A stretch of DNA of 64,000 nucleotides, from assembly GCA_033964015.1 (NCBI GenBank), contig JAWWUD010000056.1, positions 744,001 through 808,000 of the forward strand. The letters run 5' to 3'. Below, in pieces: positions 55,701 to 64,000 of this stretch (positions are counted from its first letter, which is position 1; the number at the start of each line of letters is the position of its first letter). The notes under the pieces were generated by a model. The model worked only from the letters and a program-made list of their open reading frames with translations. It did not search any database and was not told the DNA's origin. The DNA is from Scolanthus callimorphus. Its lineage: Eukaryota > Cnidaria > Anthozoa > Actiniaria > Edwardsiidae. The position numbers were made by a program, and so were the translations under genes.

Positions 55701-58700
55701 TATTTTTGGATAAAATGTCCCTGGAAAGTCACCTTTTGTACCCCTCCCCCTTGGAATTTCCCGTCTCCAGACACACTCCCTCCCGTGGAATTTCCAGAGT
55801 CCAATACAAACCCCCTAGAAAATTATCCGTAGGTCCTCAACCCCCCGATGCGGTTTAAAAATGCAATCAGCCAATAACTATACAGTGCATTGAGTCTAAA
55901 ATGGGGGTAAAATGGTATCATCTTGAGGTTGCCATTTCGATCTGACGCCCACTCCATGGAGTTCTCAAGCGATAAACGACCTCTTGGTCATTCTACATCA
56001 TATGATAGTCAGCAGCGGCATCGTTTTAGCGTTTTAGTTCAACATGGATATGATCTTGAGGAAATCACTGAAGTTTTTTTTAGTACGGTTAAATACATAA
56101 ACAGCTTGATTATGAATATTAGAGCATGGCATAGATTGGCGATAGAAATAATTATATTATTTTCTCTTGTAAAGATGTGCGCAGGAATTCGATAGCTGGT
56201 TAAAACTTATCTTTGTTTACCTTTTGCTTATTCTATAACGCGTGTATGTGAGCTTGCCGCCTTTTTCTTTGACTGTTGCACGAGCAAGCTAAATAGAACA
56301 ACAAGGATATAATAGGATGGGCAAAAAAGGGGCAGGATTTTGAAATATTTTTGTTCCTAGAGTTAAAACCAATTCAACATTTGATTCAACTTCGTTCAAC
56401 ATCTGTTTGACGCGCCATATTGTATGATGTAGAATGGGGGTGGTGGTGTGGGGACCGGCACCGTACAAGGTATGATTGATTAAAGTGCATGTGGACTGAT
56501 AGTTGTGCTTGAATAAATAAGAATGCCAAACATTTTGCTTCCATATCTTTTTTGTTTAACGAGATATGTAAGATCAATGTTTTATGCAAATTTGACATGA
56601 CGTGGCGAGAGTAAAAAAATATCCATGCTAATATCATCAGACAGTGCGATTGTAATCCGGTGACTTTTAAGCATGAATAACGTGTATCTGGCTTCTATAT
56701 CATTGTGAAAACAGCTGGTATAGGAAGATTTATTTTAAAACAAAGTTAGAGAGTACTGTCTTAAACAATACCTCTCGCCACGTCATCAAAACCTAATTTG
56801 CATAAATATTTGATCTCACATATCTCCTGAATCAAAAAAGGTATCGAGACAGAATTCAGAATTCAAAGTTCAACTTTGTTTAACTACGATGTCATTTGCA
56901 GTTGACAAAGTTGCATTGGTTTGTCACTCCCGTTCAACATCCTTCAACATGGCTGATTCAACAAAAGCTGAACGAATCAGATGTTGCTCTAGTTTAGCTC
57001 AATCCTAACACTCAAATTAGTTTGCGAGGTTCACTCGCTAAAAAGGAAATGTTTTTCAAGGAGGGTAGCTTACAATTCAGAAGAGAAGTTTTATATGTTA
57101 AGCTATTTGTACAGAGCAAAGTTGCTTGCTGAAAATATTGCGCTTCGAAGCAATAAGTATGCAAAAAATTAGAGCTAAAGTATGAGAAAGACACAGTGTA
57201 CAGTAGTGATTTTAAAAGTGCGCAGCTCACACCACGTTTAAAATTACCTTTTGCTTATGCGATATTGAGCATATGTCAGTTTCCCAGTTCGCGGGTCTTT
57301 TACAGTAGCTCTGCGAAGCTGAATCGTAAAACGATGGAAATTTGAATAACTCACCGCACGAAACAAGTGAAATGAGTTAAATTACTTCTCGAACGACTGT
57401 AAGTACTTATAAGGACTTTGTTTCATGTCACTTTGCAGGAACATTTGATAGTTTTATTGTTTCCTCTAACTTTATAATGGTGGTTATCTGGAATATCCAC
57501 GGAATAGCCTGGGAATAAGGCTGAACAACCAATGTTCCAAAGGCATCCTGGGTAAAATCCAAGATGGCGGAGCGTTGTAGACCTTGAAATTGACTTTTTT
57601 CAATAGCAGAACGGGGAACAATTTTGCCCACCGAAGTTACTTAAGTAAAAAAAAAACAGAAAACTATGCGTGGTTAAAACATCAATTTCGCTAAACAAAT
57701 TAAGACTGTAGCTATGTAGATTTTAGTCTTTATAGCTGTGATGCAAATAAAATTGTCACCAGCTATGGATTTTCTTCTCGTTTTGAATTCAATTTCACCA
57801 TGTTAATACCTCTTACTGATTCGATACTTGGCGTAGACTTGTTTTGTGTGTGATTGGGTCAACAATCGTTGCCCTCCTGAGCTGTATATGAAAAGATGCT
57901 TGAAAAGTGAATCAACATTTCACTTCAAATAATAATTTTTCAATTTCTGCGTGATTTATTTCGTGTTGACGATGATAGGAAATTTCTAAGGGGATTTCGT
58001 CGATATCCTAGAGAAACAAAACTTTGGAAACATTTCGAATCTTACTACCATTTGCGATCATGCGTAAAATTTTCATCGTTCTTTCAAGTTGTAACATTAA
58101 GTTTTGTCTGCGATTTCATGTACATTGAGTAGTACACTTGCCAATCAGATACATTTCACAGTTCTTCGCTCTATTATTGTGTTTCAAATTGATTTCTATC
58201 CTTTACGCAATTTCTAAAAGAATATGAAATTCTTGAAGCAGACACCAGCTAGATCAAGTGTCAGCTTGAGTTCCAATTGTTTTCTAGTTAGTCACCTGCA
58301 GAGCTGTAAATAATTGTTCTTACTTGTTCGGACATATGTCCATTAAAACCTTTTAATTGGCTGTCTCTGCTCGAAAATTGGCAGGACATTTGGTACCCTG
58401 GTAGCAGAGGTTTATTTCTGAAAGTCCTTTATTAGTTAGCATTAAGTTGTTCGCGTCGTGTCTGGTATGTCGCGTGGTTGTTTTGATTTGCGGCCTTGAA
58501 AAAATCGAAACAACCATACCAGACACGCGAACAACTTGCTAACTAATAAAAGACTGACAGAAAATAACCTCTGCTAGCAGGGTAGACATATGGCGATTTT
58601 GATCGAACAATGTTCGATGACTGACAGTTATTTCCAGCTCTGCAACTGTAGACTCGATTACACAGGGGCGCTGCTAGGGAGGGGCAAGGGGGGGGGGGGC

Positions 58701-60807
58701 AGGGACATAGCTAGGGGGGTCCTGGGGTGCCTTTGACCCCTCATTTTTAGAAGAAAAATACAGTAAACATTAAGAAAAAAATCGGAAAGCTGGAAAGGGG
58801 AACCATACATGTGTACAGATGTGACACCCCCCCCCCCCCCCCTTCTCAAATCTTGGCTACGCCCCTGATTCCAGGCTAGCATTTCAATTTGAATCACAAT
58901 AGAGGATAAATTATTAAAAAGTCGCCATTACCGAAAACAATCTAGTCACACGTTCGTCTAATTATCTAACTTACCCGAGGTGTCGCAATTTCTTTGACTT
59001 TCTTGATCTCCGAGTCTCTCAAGACATCTCGATAGATTACCACTTCCGGTTTGACAAAGACTCTCTCTATCCGTCCTGGCTTTAGGATCGTCAAGGGGTG
59101 ATCTCTGACTTGCCAGCAAACCATTTTAGTCATTTCCCATTTGGTCTGTGAAAATATGATCATATTTAAAGTGAGCAAAAACTGTTCTGTATTACATTAG
59201 CACTCACGATTGATAGAGGATAGAGGAATGGCGGGATACCCTTAATTTTGAAAAAGTAACCCCTTAGCTAGCAGGGCCCAACATAGCGATCATACGGAGT
59301 TAAAGTTTGAGGAGCAAACATTTCAACCTTGTCGCCAAATGACGACTTTCCTTTCCAGTCTGCGGATTTTTAAACAATGCCCTTCTTAAAATTAGCTGTC
59401 AACAGCATAATATAGAGAAAAACATGGCGACCAGATTTCTGTTATAGGGCGACAAAACGTCACCATTTCGGGCGACAAGATATTTTTTTAGGCGCCAATG
59501 ACAGTCTCGTATCCAAATGCTTTCCGGTTTTTTTTAGGGCGCGCAAAGATTTGTGGGATAGTTTTAGCAGGGCGCGCAGGGAGCTGTGGGATAGTTTTAA
59601 CAGGGCGCGCAGAGAGTTATGGGATATGCGGAGAAAACTTATTTTTTCGCGAATATCCCACAGTTCATTGCGCGCCGTGTGATACTCATTCCCAGTCCCT
59701 ACGCCTCCAAAACAATTTTCACAGAGAAAATCACCGCAAGAGATGCAAAAAAAAATAACGTCTGGGTACGAAACTGTGCCAATGACACTGCTTAGTCCAC
59801 AGTCTACAACAGACTTAAATCAATCCTTCTTCAGAGTTCAGAACTCTATTTCAAAGTTTATTCTCTAAACAATATTTTTGGTGCTCTCGGGAATCAAGCT
59901 GCAATGTTTAGAGGAAAGCCGATATTTTCAAGACCATTTACAGCTAAATCGCTGCATCGCGAACCGAGTTTGTTATTTGGTTTGCTGTTCCGCCAGTCAA
60001 ATATTATGAGCCAATCAGATTCTTGCCCTGTTTCATCTAGTGCAATCGCCTGGCTTTCCGTCGCGACGTTGTCTGATTTTAGTTGAGAGGGAAGCCAGTT
60101 GACTGCACTAGGCGAAACAGGGCAAGATGGTTTGATTGGCGGAACAGCAAACCTGAAAATCAAAACGTGGGTCGCGATGCAATGGTTTTAGCTGTAAAAA
60201 CAATTGAACCTGATTATAGCTTACTTTGTTTGACTAACGGAACAGGAAAACCCCCAAATCCCAAACCCAGTGCTTCAACTAGTTACTTGTGTAACTAGTT
60301 GAAGGGCCCAAAACATATTTACGCCCAAGAACATCAACTACATTACTATTATTATAACTTTGGAGAGCATTGAGTACAAAAATGAGAATTTATGTATTAG
60401 AGCCCGCCAAAATGTTCATTAGAGCCCGGATAATACGCCACAGTGCTCGCCAAAGTTATTATAATAAGTGTTAGCTGTACGATCGAAGGAAGCTGCTAGA
60501 ACACACTTGAAAGTTGTTTCAGAGTTCGTAGAGTTTTGAAAACTGCAGTTTCCGTTATAGCAAAGCATGTGGCGCAGGTCAACCAAACTTACCAGTTTTC
60601 TGACGTCGCCTCTGCAAAGTTTCTCGTAAGTCTGGAAGGCTTTAGTTCTATGGAAATATTCCCTTTCCTTGGCTGGCTTGAATTTTGTATTAACAGGTTT
60701 TTTGTCCTGCAGGTTACCCGTATCTCCTTTGGCACCAGTGTGTTTGTATTTGGCAACTTCTTCGCCAAAATATGCGACATTATCTTGTGCTCTTTGGTGT
60801 GCGGGAT
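43769..60807 (-). CDS. P4HA: Prolyl 4-hydroxylase subunit alpha, 3' part of a second gene
   Basis: This is a second collagen prolyl 4-hydroxylase alpha gene, convergent with the first. Exons in transcript order: 60593-60807, 58975-59145, one of four alternatives (57810-57881, 57248-57318, 53641-53708, 51709-51778), 47367-47466, 46563-46616, 46080-46142, 45629-45697, 44588-44684, 43769-43860. With the 57248 exon they join in frame to 309 residues and a TAG. Landmarks are PAHQRAQDNVAYF and YEKLCRGD in the first exon seen, EVVIYRDVL, GGHYEPHFD (iron His and Asp), LSDVEAGGGTVF, RHAACPVLVGSKW (second His, 2-oxoglutarate Lys) and IGQEFRKPCG near the end. Intron positions and phases match P4HA-1, with one extra intron splitting its exon 4. 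The signal peptide and TPR exons were not found in 60808-64000. The 47367 exon has a poor pyrimidine tract. Confidence 0.88.
43967..44220. mobile_element. Element built of CTGTGGAAATTCCAG repeats
   Basis: The ends AATCCCCTATCGAGGAAC and GTTCCTCGATAGGGGGTT are inverted. Between them seven or so diverged units read CCCTGTGG(A/C)AATT(C/T)CAGGG, each a near-palindrome. It lies in the last intron of P4HA-2 and has no gene. Confidence 0.6.
44278..44348 (-). ncRNA. tRNA-like head of a SINE (tRNA pseudogene)
   Basis: On the minus strand GGACTGATAGCTCAGTTGGTAC is A-box-like and GTGGGTTCGAATCC is a perfect B-box, separated by an anticodon-arm-like CGGTCGACTAACTCTGACG. The acceptor stem does not pair, so it is not a working tRNA gene. 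A tRNA-derived SINE head is the best reading. It lies in the last intron of P4HA-2, co-oriented with it. Confidence 0.6.
45241..45590. repeat. GTTACTGTCACGGCACGGTAACG minisatellite-like array
   Basis: About ten irregular units combine CGTTACTGTCACGG, CACGGTAACG and GTCGCGCCA. The two halves CGTTAC and GTAACG make each unit partly palindromic. It lies in the P4HA-2 intron between exons 45629-45697 and 44588-44684. Confidence 0.7.
45765..45913. mobile_element. MITE, CAGGGGCGTAGCCAGG family, copy 1
   Basis: The ends CAGGGGCGTAGCCAGGGG and CCTGGCTACGCCGCTG have a G-tract and a C-tract just inside and GTACA on both flanks. A second copy lies at 58663-58867. Confidence 0.7.
46669..46887. mobile_element. 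MITE, CTCGTACCCAGAGC family, with 9-bp target duplication
   Basis: CATTCTCGAACCCAGAGCTC...GAGCTCTGGGTACGAGAATG is flanked by TGTAGCTCC at 46660-46668 and 46888-46896. Its interior is very close to those of the 30383 and 33174 copies. It lies 53 bp upstream of the 46563-46616 exon of P4HA-2. Confidence 0.8.
46894..47340. repeat. Dimeric TAGCTCGTGTTTAT repeat with inverted ends
   Basis: Two blocks start ATAGCTCGTGTTTAT(C/T)CGA(C/T)C, with AAAGCGCGCGCTCT and CTAGAGCG(G/A)GAAATT, at about 46895 and 47117. GGGAAAACAAATTAGCTGTTTC, AGTCATTAAGTGT near 47080 and ACACTTAATGACTGCACCC near 47280 are inverted. It abuts the 47367-47466 exon of P4HA-2. Confidence 0.5.
47467..49880. other. P4HA-2 intron sequence without recognised genes
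   Basis: It holds a short triple repeat of CATAGCCACCCCAG near 47840-47900. Near 48865-48980 is a two-copy repeat with TTAGCCAATCAGAAA and CCATTCAA(T/C)AACAAACCA. No exon of the multiplied 71-nt type was found here. Confidence 0.45.
49890..50040. repeat. Dispersed repeat shared with 6160-6290
   Basis: It shares GAAATCCTGATGA, GTTTGATAT, CTTCTCAAA, AAAGAAGG, CTATGCAAAT and AAGACC in the same order with the earlier copy, at clearly lower identity than the MITE families. Confidence 0.5.
50072..50500. mobile_element. MITE of the TAGAGCGG family interrupted by another copy of itself
   Basis: One element starts TTAGAGCGGTTTTCACGAG at 50072 and continues to CAATTGTATT. A complete copy (TAGAGCGGATTTCACATGAC ... 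CGCTCTA, 50181-50398) follows, and the first resumes with ACTACAGAATTTTATTGGC and ends ATCCGCTCTA at 50500. The uninterrupted junction CAATTG...ACTACAGAATTTGATTGGC is seen in the copy at 43378. Confidence 0.65.
51709..51778 (-). pseudogene. P4HA: Alternative P4HA-2 exon copy D, 70 nt, frameshifted
   Basis: It reads LSRATIQNP and then a TGA in the entry frame. One base later the expected TGELEFAQYRISK resumes. A single missing base after AACCC explains it. Both borders look usable (CACGCAG before, GTGTGT after). Inclusion would terminate the protein, so it is either dead or a poison exon. Confidence 0.8.
53332..53439. mobile_element. Foldback element with GATTCCATGACAACGC arms
   Basis: TGATTCCATGACAACGCACG is mirrored by CGTGCGTTGTCATGGAATCG with a 65-bp centre. 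It lies 200 bp downstream, in transcript order, of alternative exon C of P4HA-2. Confidence 0.6.
53641..53708 (-). CDS. P4HA: Alternative P4HA-2 exon copy C, 68 nt, intact
   Basis: It encodes LQRAIVSSVNG...PATYRISK in frame, one codon shorter than the 71-nt version. Borders are CTAAATAG before and GTATTT after. 68 and 71 leave the same remainder, so it can replace copy B exactly. Its middle is very different from copy B, as expected if the alternative exons give distinct properties. Confidence 0.82.
53840..54245. repeat. CTGT-type imperfect microsatellite
   Basis: About 400 bp of TCTGTCTG/GTCTGTAC variants. On the minus-strand transcript of P4HA-2 it reads CAGACAGAC and lies about 130-540 nt upstream of the acceptor of exon C, giving many CAG triplets ahead of the true 3' splice site. 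Frames in it are artefacts. Confidence 0.8.
55377..55522. mobile_element. Foldback element with ATGATACAGCT arms
   Basis: AATGATACAGCTACTTGTAAG, ATCTTG and GATTGGATA on the left are mirrored by CAATCCAATAGC, ATCTTACGAG and AGCTGTATCAT on the right. It lies in the P4HA-2 intron between alternative exons B and C. Confidence 0.6.
55530..55865. mobile_element. Element built of CTGGAATTTCCA repeats
   Basis: The flanks AATGGCATTTTTAAACCAC and GCGGTTTAAAAATGCAAT are inverted. Inside, eight or so diverged phrases such as CCCCTGGAATTTCCAACGT and CCCTCCCCTAAAATTTCCAA recur. It resembles 43967-44220 in design though the ends differ. Confidence 0.55.
57248..57318 (-). CDS. P4HA: Alternative P4HA-2 exon copy B, 71 nt, intact
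   Basis: It encodes LRRATVKDPRTG...YAQYRISK in frame between GATTCAG and GTAATT. It is closest to the usual family sequence, in which human versions read L.RATV.D..TGKL...YR.SKS. It is the best candidate for the default choice. The last two bases plus the T of exon 47367-47466 give the Ser that precedes GWLKAQ. Confidence 0.88.
57810..57881 (-). pseudogene. P4HA: Alternative P4HA-2 exon copy A, 72 nt, frameshifted
   Basis: It reads LRRATIVDPITHKTS and then loses frame through one extra base, ending at a TAA within CAGTAAGAG. The shifted frame holds the expected YAKYRISK. Borders are CATATACAG and GTATTA. It is the first copy after the constant exon 58975-59145. Confidence 0.8.
58296..58646. 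mobile_element. MITE pair: AGCAGAGG element nested in a GCAGAGCTGTAAATAA element
   Basis: The outer arms are GCAGAGCTGTAAATAATTGT and AGTTATTTCCAGCTCTGC. At 58403-58576 sits a copy of the 2987-3230 family, with AGCAGAGGTTTATTTC and AAAATAACCTCTGCT ends and the inner TGTCTGGTATGTCGCG pair. Confidence 0.55.
58663..58867. mobile_element. MITE, CAGGGGCGTAGCCAGG family, copy 2
   Basis: It runs from CAGGGGCGCTGCTAGGG to CTTGGCTACGCCCCTG with G- and C-tracts inside. It lies 108 bp after the 58975-59145 exon of P4HA-2 in transcript order. Confidence 0.65.
59520..59680. repeat. Short GGGCGCGCA tandem repeat
   Basis: Three diverged units of about 37 bp read AGGGCGCGCA(A/G)(A/G)GA, TGTGGGATA and GTTTTA(G/A)CAG, followed by an inverted partner, GAATATCCCACAG...TGCGCGCC. 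It lies in an intron of P4HA-2. Confidence 0.55.
59895..60215. mobile_element. Foldback element with CATTTACAGCTAAA-like arms
   Basis: Left arm pieces ACAGCTAAATCGCTGCATCGC, TTTGCTGTTCCGCCA and CTTGCCCTGTTTC are mirrored by GAAACAGGGCAAG, TGGCGGAACAGCAAA and GCGATGCAATGGTTTTAGCT. It lies in the P4HA-2 intron between its first two exons seen. Confidence 0.6.
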
Positions 60808-63800
60808 CTAGAGATCAAAGGAGGTTATGGTAAGCAATGGCGGGTCCAAGAGGTTCCATTTTTAGTGTATTTACAGTTTGAATTCAAGTAAATTTGCTAT
60901 CAGCAGAAGGGGCGCGTAATTTTACCTCTGGAGAAATTTAAGCTTGCGTAGCTGGCGGTTTTGTGGGGTTTTAGCAGGTTTTTATCCACGAAATGTTCAG
61001 TAGTTTGTTTGTTGTTCGACGAGATGGCCACACGAGCGGTAGGGCAAGGTGCAGCTGGTTAAAAAGTGCGCCATTGGGGTCAGGGTGGGCGGAGAGAAAA
61101 GGTCTCTTCGCGAATAAAACCCTGCTAAAACCCAGACAACCGGCAGCTACGCAGGCTAGAGAAATGTCATATGCACCATATACCAATACCTTCTTTTGAC
61201 TGATATGTTCACAATCGTAGCGTGCTTCGTGCGCATAAAAAGGAAACCACGATGTCGTTTTTATACATTTTTTATAAATTTTAATGAGGTTCTCTTAAGT
61301 TTTTTCAGTGACTCCATTTCACTAATCTGCGTAAAAAAAAAAAGCCCAGACGATTCTCAGATGATGCGAAAATTCCTGGATCCGCCACTGCTAATGCTTC
61401 TCGTGGATTTAATTCCTGCCGACCCAGGTTTTTGGGGACTTTTTCGATTTCCCGCATTCTTCCTAAAGTCCGTCCGAAAATGTTCCGAACGCTCTCCGAA
61501 TTCTTGTCGAGGGCACCAAAATTGAAGCCACCGAGGATGACGAAGACCGTCGAAGTCCAAACCAATGGTTCTTTCGCAAGTCGCCCACGGCAGACGTACA
61601 ATTAGAAGTTCTTGCATTTGAAAGAACAGGACGAGTATAGTTGTTATTCAAATTATAACATTTGTAACATAACATAACATAAAAAAAAAAAATTTGACTT
61701 CGATCCCGGCACTCGTCCGCCATCTTGAATTTCGCCGACCTCTAGTCTTGCCACTAAACCACACCGGTAGTGGACTTTCTATCAACAGAGAATGCCAACG
61801 CTCTCACCGCATTTCAGCCACGTCTCCCCCCTCTCCCGCCTTGGGTTCAAATCTCCCGCGTATAATAGAGATGAAACAGTACAAAGACGTCTTGTAGTTC
61901 CAAATCTCCCGCATTTAAGTTCGGAGGTTGCCATTTACTGCATTTCCGTACGAAAGCCCACAGAAATATCACATCATTTTAAATTGACAGCAGCCATACT
62001 TAGCTTGATAATATATTTCTATTTACCTGTCGTTGCTCCAGGTGGACAAATGTGTAGGTTTTAGGGAACGTTCAAGCAATAATTCGAGATAGCCCTGTGT
62101 TTCTTGCACGAATTCGAATGTCATGTCAAAATGTTACGCATCAAAGGGTGCGGGGCACAGGGGTCCCGATTATAGCTGGAGTGGGTCATATTTTATAATG
62201 GAGCAAAGAACCTACAATTTAACGATATCTTCGATTTTACGATAACGTTTCTGGGTCCCTGCGAATAATACAGTAAGATGAATAAAACAAAACCGATATT
62301 CCCGATTTTACAATCAAAAATCCAAGCGTAAATTTTTGCGCGCCAATGGTCCAAATCTATGCTCTATTTCACCGATAAAGTAATGGTTCTCCCCCGCTCT
62401 ATCATAAAAGCATTTGAGCACAACTTTCTATGACTTTATCGGCAAATACCCGGTAGAGCACTTGTGAAATTGGAAGAGACACTCGAAATACTCGAAACGT
62501 TTTAAAGTCATAAAGTTGTGCTCTAATATCAAGTGGTGCTGTCTATGGTCGAATGGTCATTATATAAACCAAAGAAGGTTTTATTGTGAGATAAAATAAA
62601 ACCTCCTTGATAAAGCATACTTTATGCGCATGGATTTATCGAGTATAAACCCTTTGCGCGTGATCAATTGTACGCCCGTCGAATTCATAGATAATTTCAA
62701 ATACTAGTGACAAGGACAAAACGACATGGCTGATGATAACCTCCCCTTTCTGGATTTGCCTGGCGCACACTGTAATCGCTTGCCAACCACAGTATAGCAA
62801 CAAAAGCAGCCCTTTCTTGGAAAAGATTTTAACAGTTTTATAATATAGCTACGACATAACGCACGCTCTGATTGGTCCAAATCTATGCTCTATTTTACTG
62901 ACTAGTAATAGTTCTCACTAGAGCTGCCCCCGTGCTTTTTAAACTGCAGATGTATTTCAATTAACATTTTTACAGCTGTTTCAGACAACACGCGAATCCA
63001 CCGTTATCAGCTTGTTGGAGTTTGTCAGTTGTATTACAAAACCGTTAAAGATACATGTGAAATTCTATAAGCCGAACTATAAACAATTCTAACCAAAGTA
63101 CGAAAAGCCGTCAAAACTCTAGCGAAATACCGAAAACTCTTCTGAAAACTATTGTGTCACAATTCCAAAACGACTATTAATACACATTCTTACTCAGAAA
63201 CACTTGCGCACAAAAATCTTGTTTGAAAACTCTATGAATATGAATACTTGAAAGCTTAAAGCCATTTGATCTTTCCGGAAATACTTACAACGGAGAACAG
63301 AACACAAGACTTTAGACTCTCGTGTCAGTCGTGTCTCGTTGGCTGTCTCTGCTTCGCACTTCGCGATTTCTCTGCTTTTGCTCTTTTTCAATCGCTGCTC
63401 CCTAATAACCTATATCTGCGTTTTTATACCAGCTATCACCTGAAGCTGCTAAAGAGCTTATAATAGAACTTAATTTAACAGCACTAAACAACGCGTTCCG
63501 CCCTTGCCAGATTCCGGTCAACAAAGGTAGACTATTTTAACCTACTTAGTATACTTTAGAGGCAACCATTACACAGCAGACAGCGCACACATCGGAAGAA
63601 GACAAAACCGCCTACTTCTCCCTTGTACTGATGCAAAAATAATAATTCTAAAGTCCTCTTTCTGAGTGTGGTGAACTTATAAAAGGAAATCTTGTCGGTA
63701 AATTATCACATTCTTTCGTAGCGGACCTATTGTTAAGCACAATAGCAACTATTTTGAATGCTTTACTATTATGAGGTTTAGAGCTCTTAGCTTTGTGAAC

Positions 63801-64000
63801 ATTCAAGTTTTTCTCTAGACTACACAGCCACAGCAGCTCAACATTTGCTAATTCTGAACTATGGATTGCACTGACTGACTTCGGCTGAGCGTCTCCTTAG
63901 AGTTTTTGGTGATTTATTAAATGTCACGACCAGTATGTTGTGAATGTTTAGAATTTTTATTATCCGCCAGTGACGTGACAACAGTAGAGGTCTCAAACCC
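60808..64000. other. Upstream part of P4HA-2, no exon recognised
   Basis: The preceding P4HA exons (TPR-like domain and signal peptide) should lie on the minus strand here or beyond. No frame resembling them was found. Contents include an A-tract near 61680, a repeat at 62340-62530 shared with 25303-25500, and a minus-strand TATAAAA near 63422-63428 with no convincing start codon after it. Confidence 0.5.

Noticed and set aside
55923..56195. Plus-strand frame of 90 residues
   Set aside because: It starts at TTG, has no domain and lies inside an intron of the opposite-strand gene.
61690..61860. Possible tRNA-like promoter boxes (GTGGTTTAGTGGCAAGA on the minus strand, GGTTCAAATC on the plus strand)
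   Set aside because: The boxes are on opposite strands or wrongly spaced, and no cloverleaf forms.
63190..63430. Possible first exon of P4HA-2: TATAAAA at about 63422-63428, an open frame, and GTAAGT near 63290 in the right phase
   Set aside because: The frame starts with TTG, has no signal peptide and no P4HA similarity. The phase match has a one-in-three chance.

Overview
This is animal nuclear DNA, most likely from an anthozoan cnidarian such as a stony coral (inference). Split genes have GT-AG introns. Intergenic and intronic DNA is AT-rich and full of short palindromic MITE-like elements. A tandem cluster holds intronless class A GPCRs, and two bHLH genes are encoded by single uninterrupted reading frames.

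Layout. (1) 0-12 kb: two minus-strand bHLH transcription-factor genes, an ATOH8/Net-like gene (223-753) and a second group A bHLH gene (8679-9311), separated by repeat-rich DNA. (2) 12-25 kb: four plus-strand receptors of one GPCR family. Three are almost identical copies on a 3.7-kb tandem period. The fourth (24177-25196) is a diverged relative. (3) 28.6-41.8 kb: a complete 11-exon plus-strand prolyl 4-hydroxylase alpha-subunit gene (P4HA-1). Its exons join to 1587 nt, giving 528 residues. (4) 43.8-60.8 kb, running on leftward from the right end: the 3' part of a second, convergent P4HA gene on the minus strand (P4HA-2). It shares nearly all its intron positions with P4HA-1. Its N-terminal exons were not found in the window.

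Most notable observations. P4HA-2 carries four tandem copies of one short exon, of 72, 71, 68 and 70 nt. It is the exon that exists in two mutually exclusive 71-nt versions in human P4HA1. Two copies are intact and two have 1-nt frame errors. In P4HA-1 the last intron begins with a 2-kb array of about 90 copies of a 22-bp unit. The first unit is the real 5' splice site, so the array repeats a splice-donor sequence roughly 90 times. In the GPCR array the membrane core of all three receptors is identical in protein sequence, but the first ~33 residues and the upstream DNA of copy 1 differ, with an abrupt boundary inside the coding region. One MITE family has 9-bp target duplications in three copies, which points to the Mutator superfamily.

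Function. P4HA proteins pair with protein disulfide isomerase in the endoplasmic reticulum to hydroxylate collagen prolines. Both genes keep the iron-binding His-x-Asp...His and the 2-oxoglutarate-binding Lys. The receptors are orphan seven-helix proteins without the usual TM3 cysteine and TM5 proline, as in the melanocortin/EDG/cannabinoid group. All splice sites and exon joins were read by eye, without transcripts or database searches.
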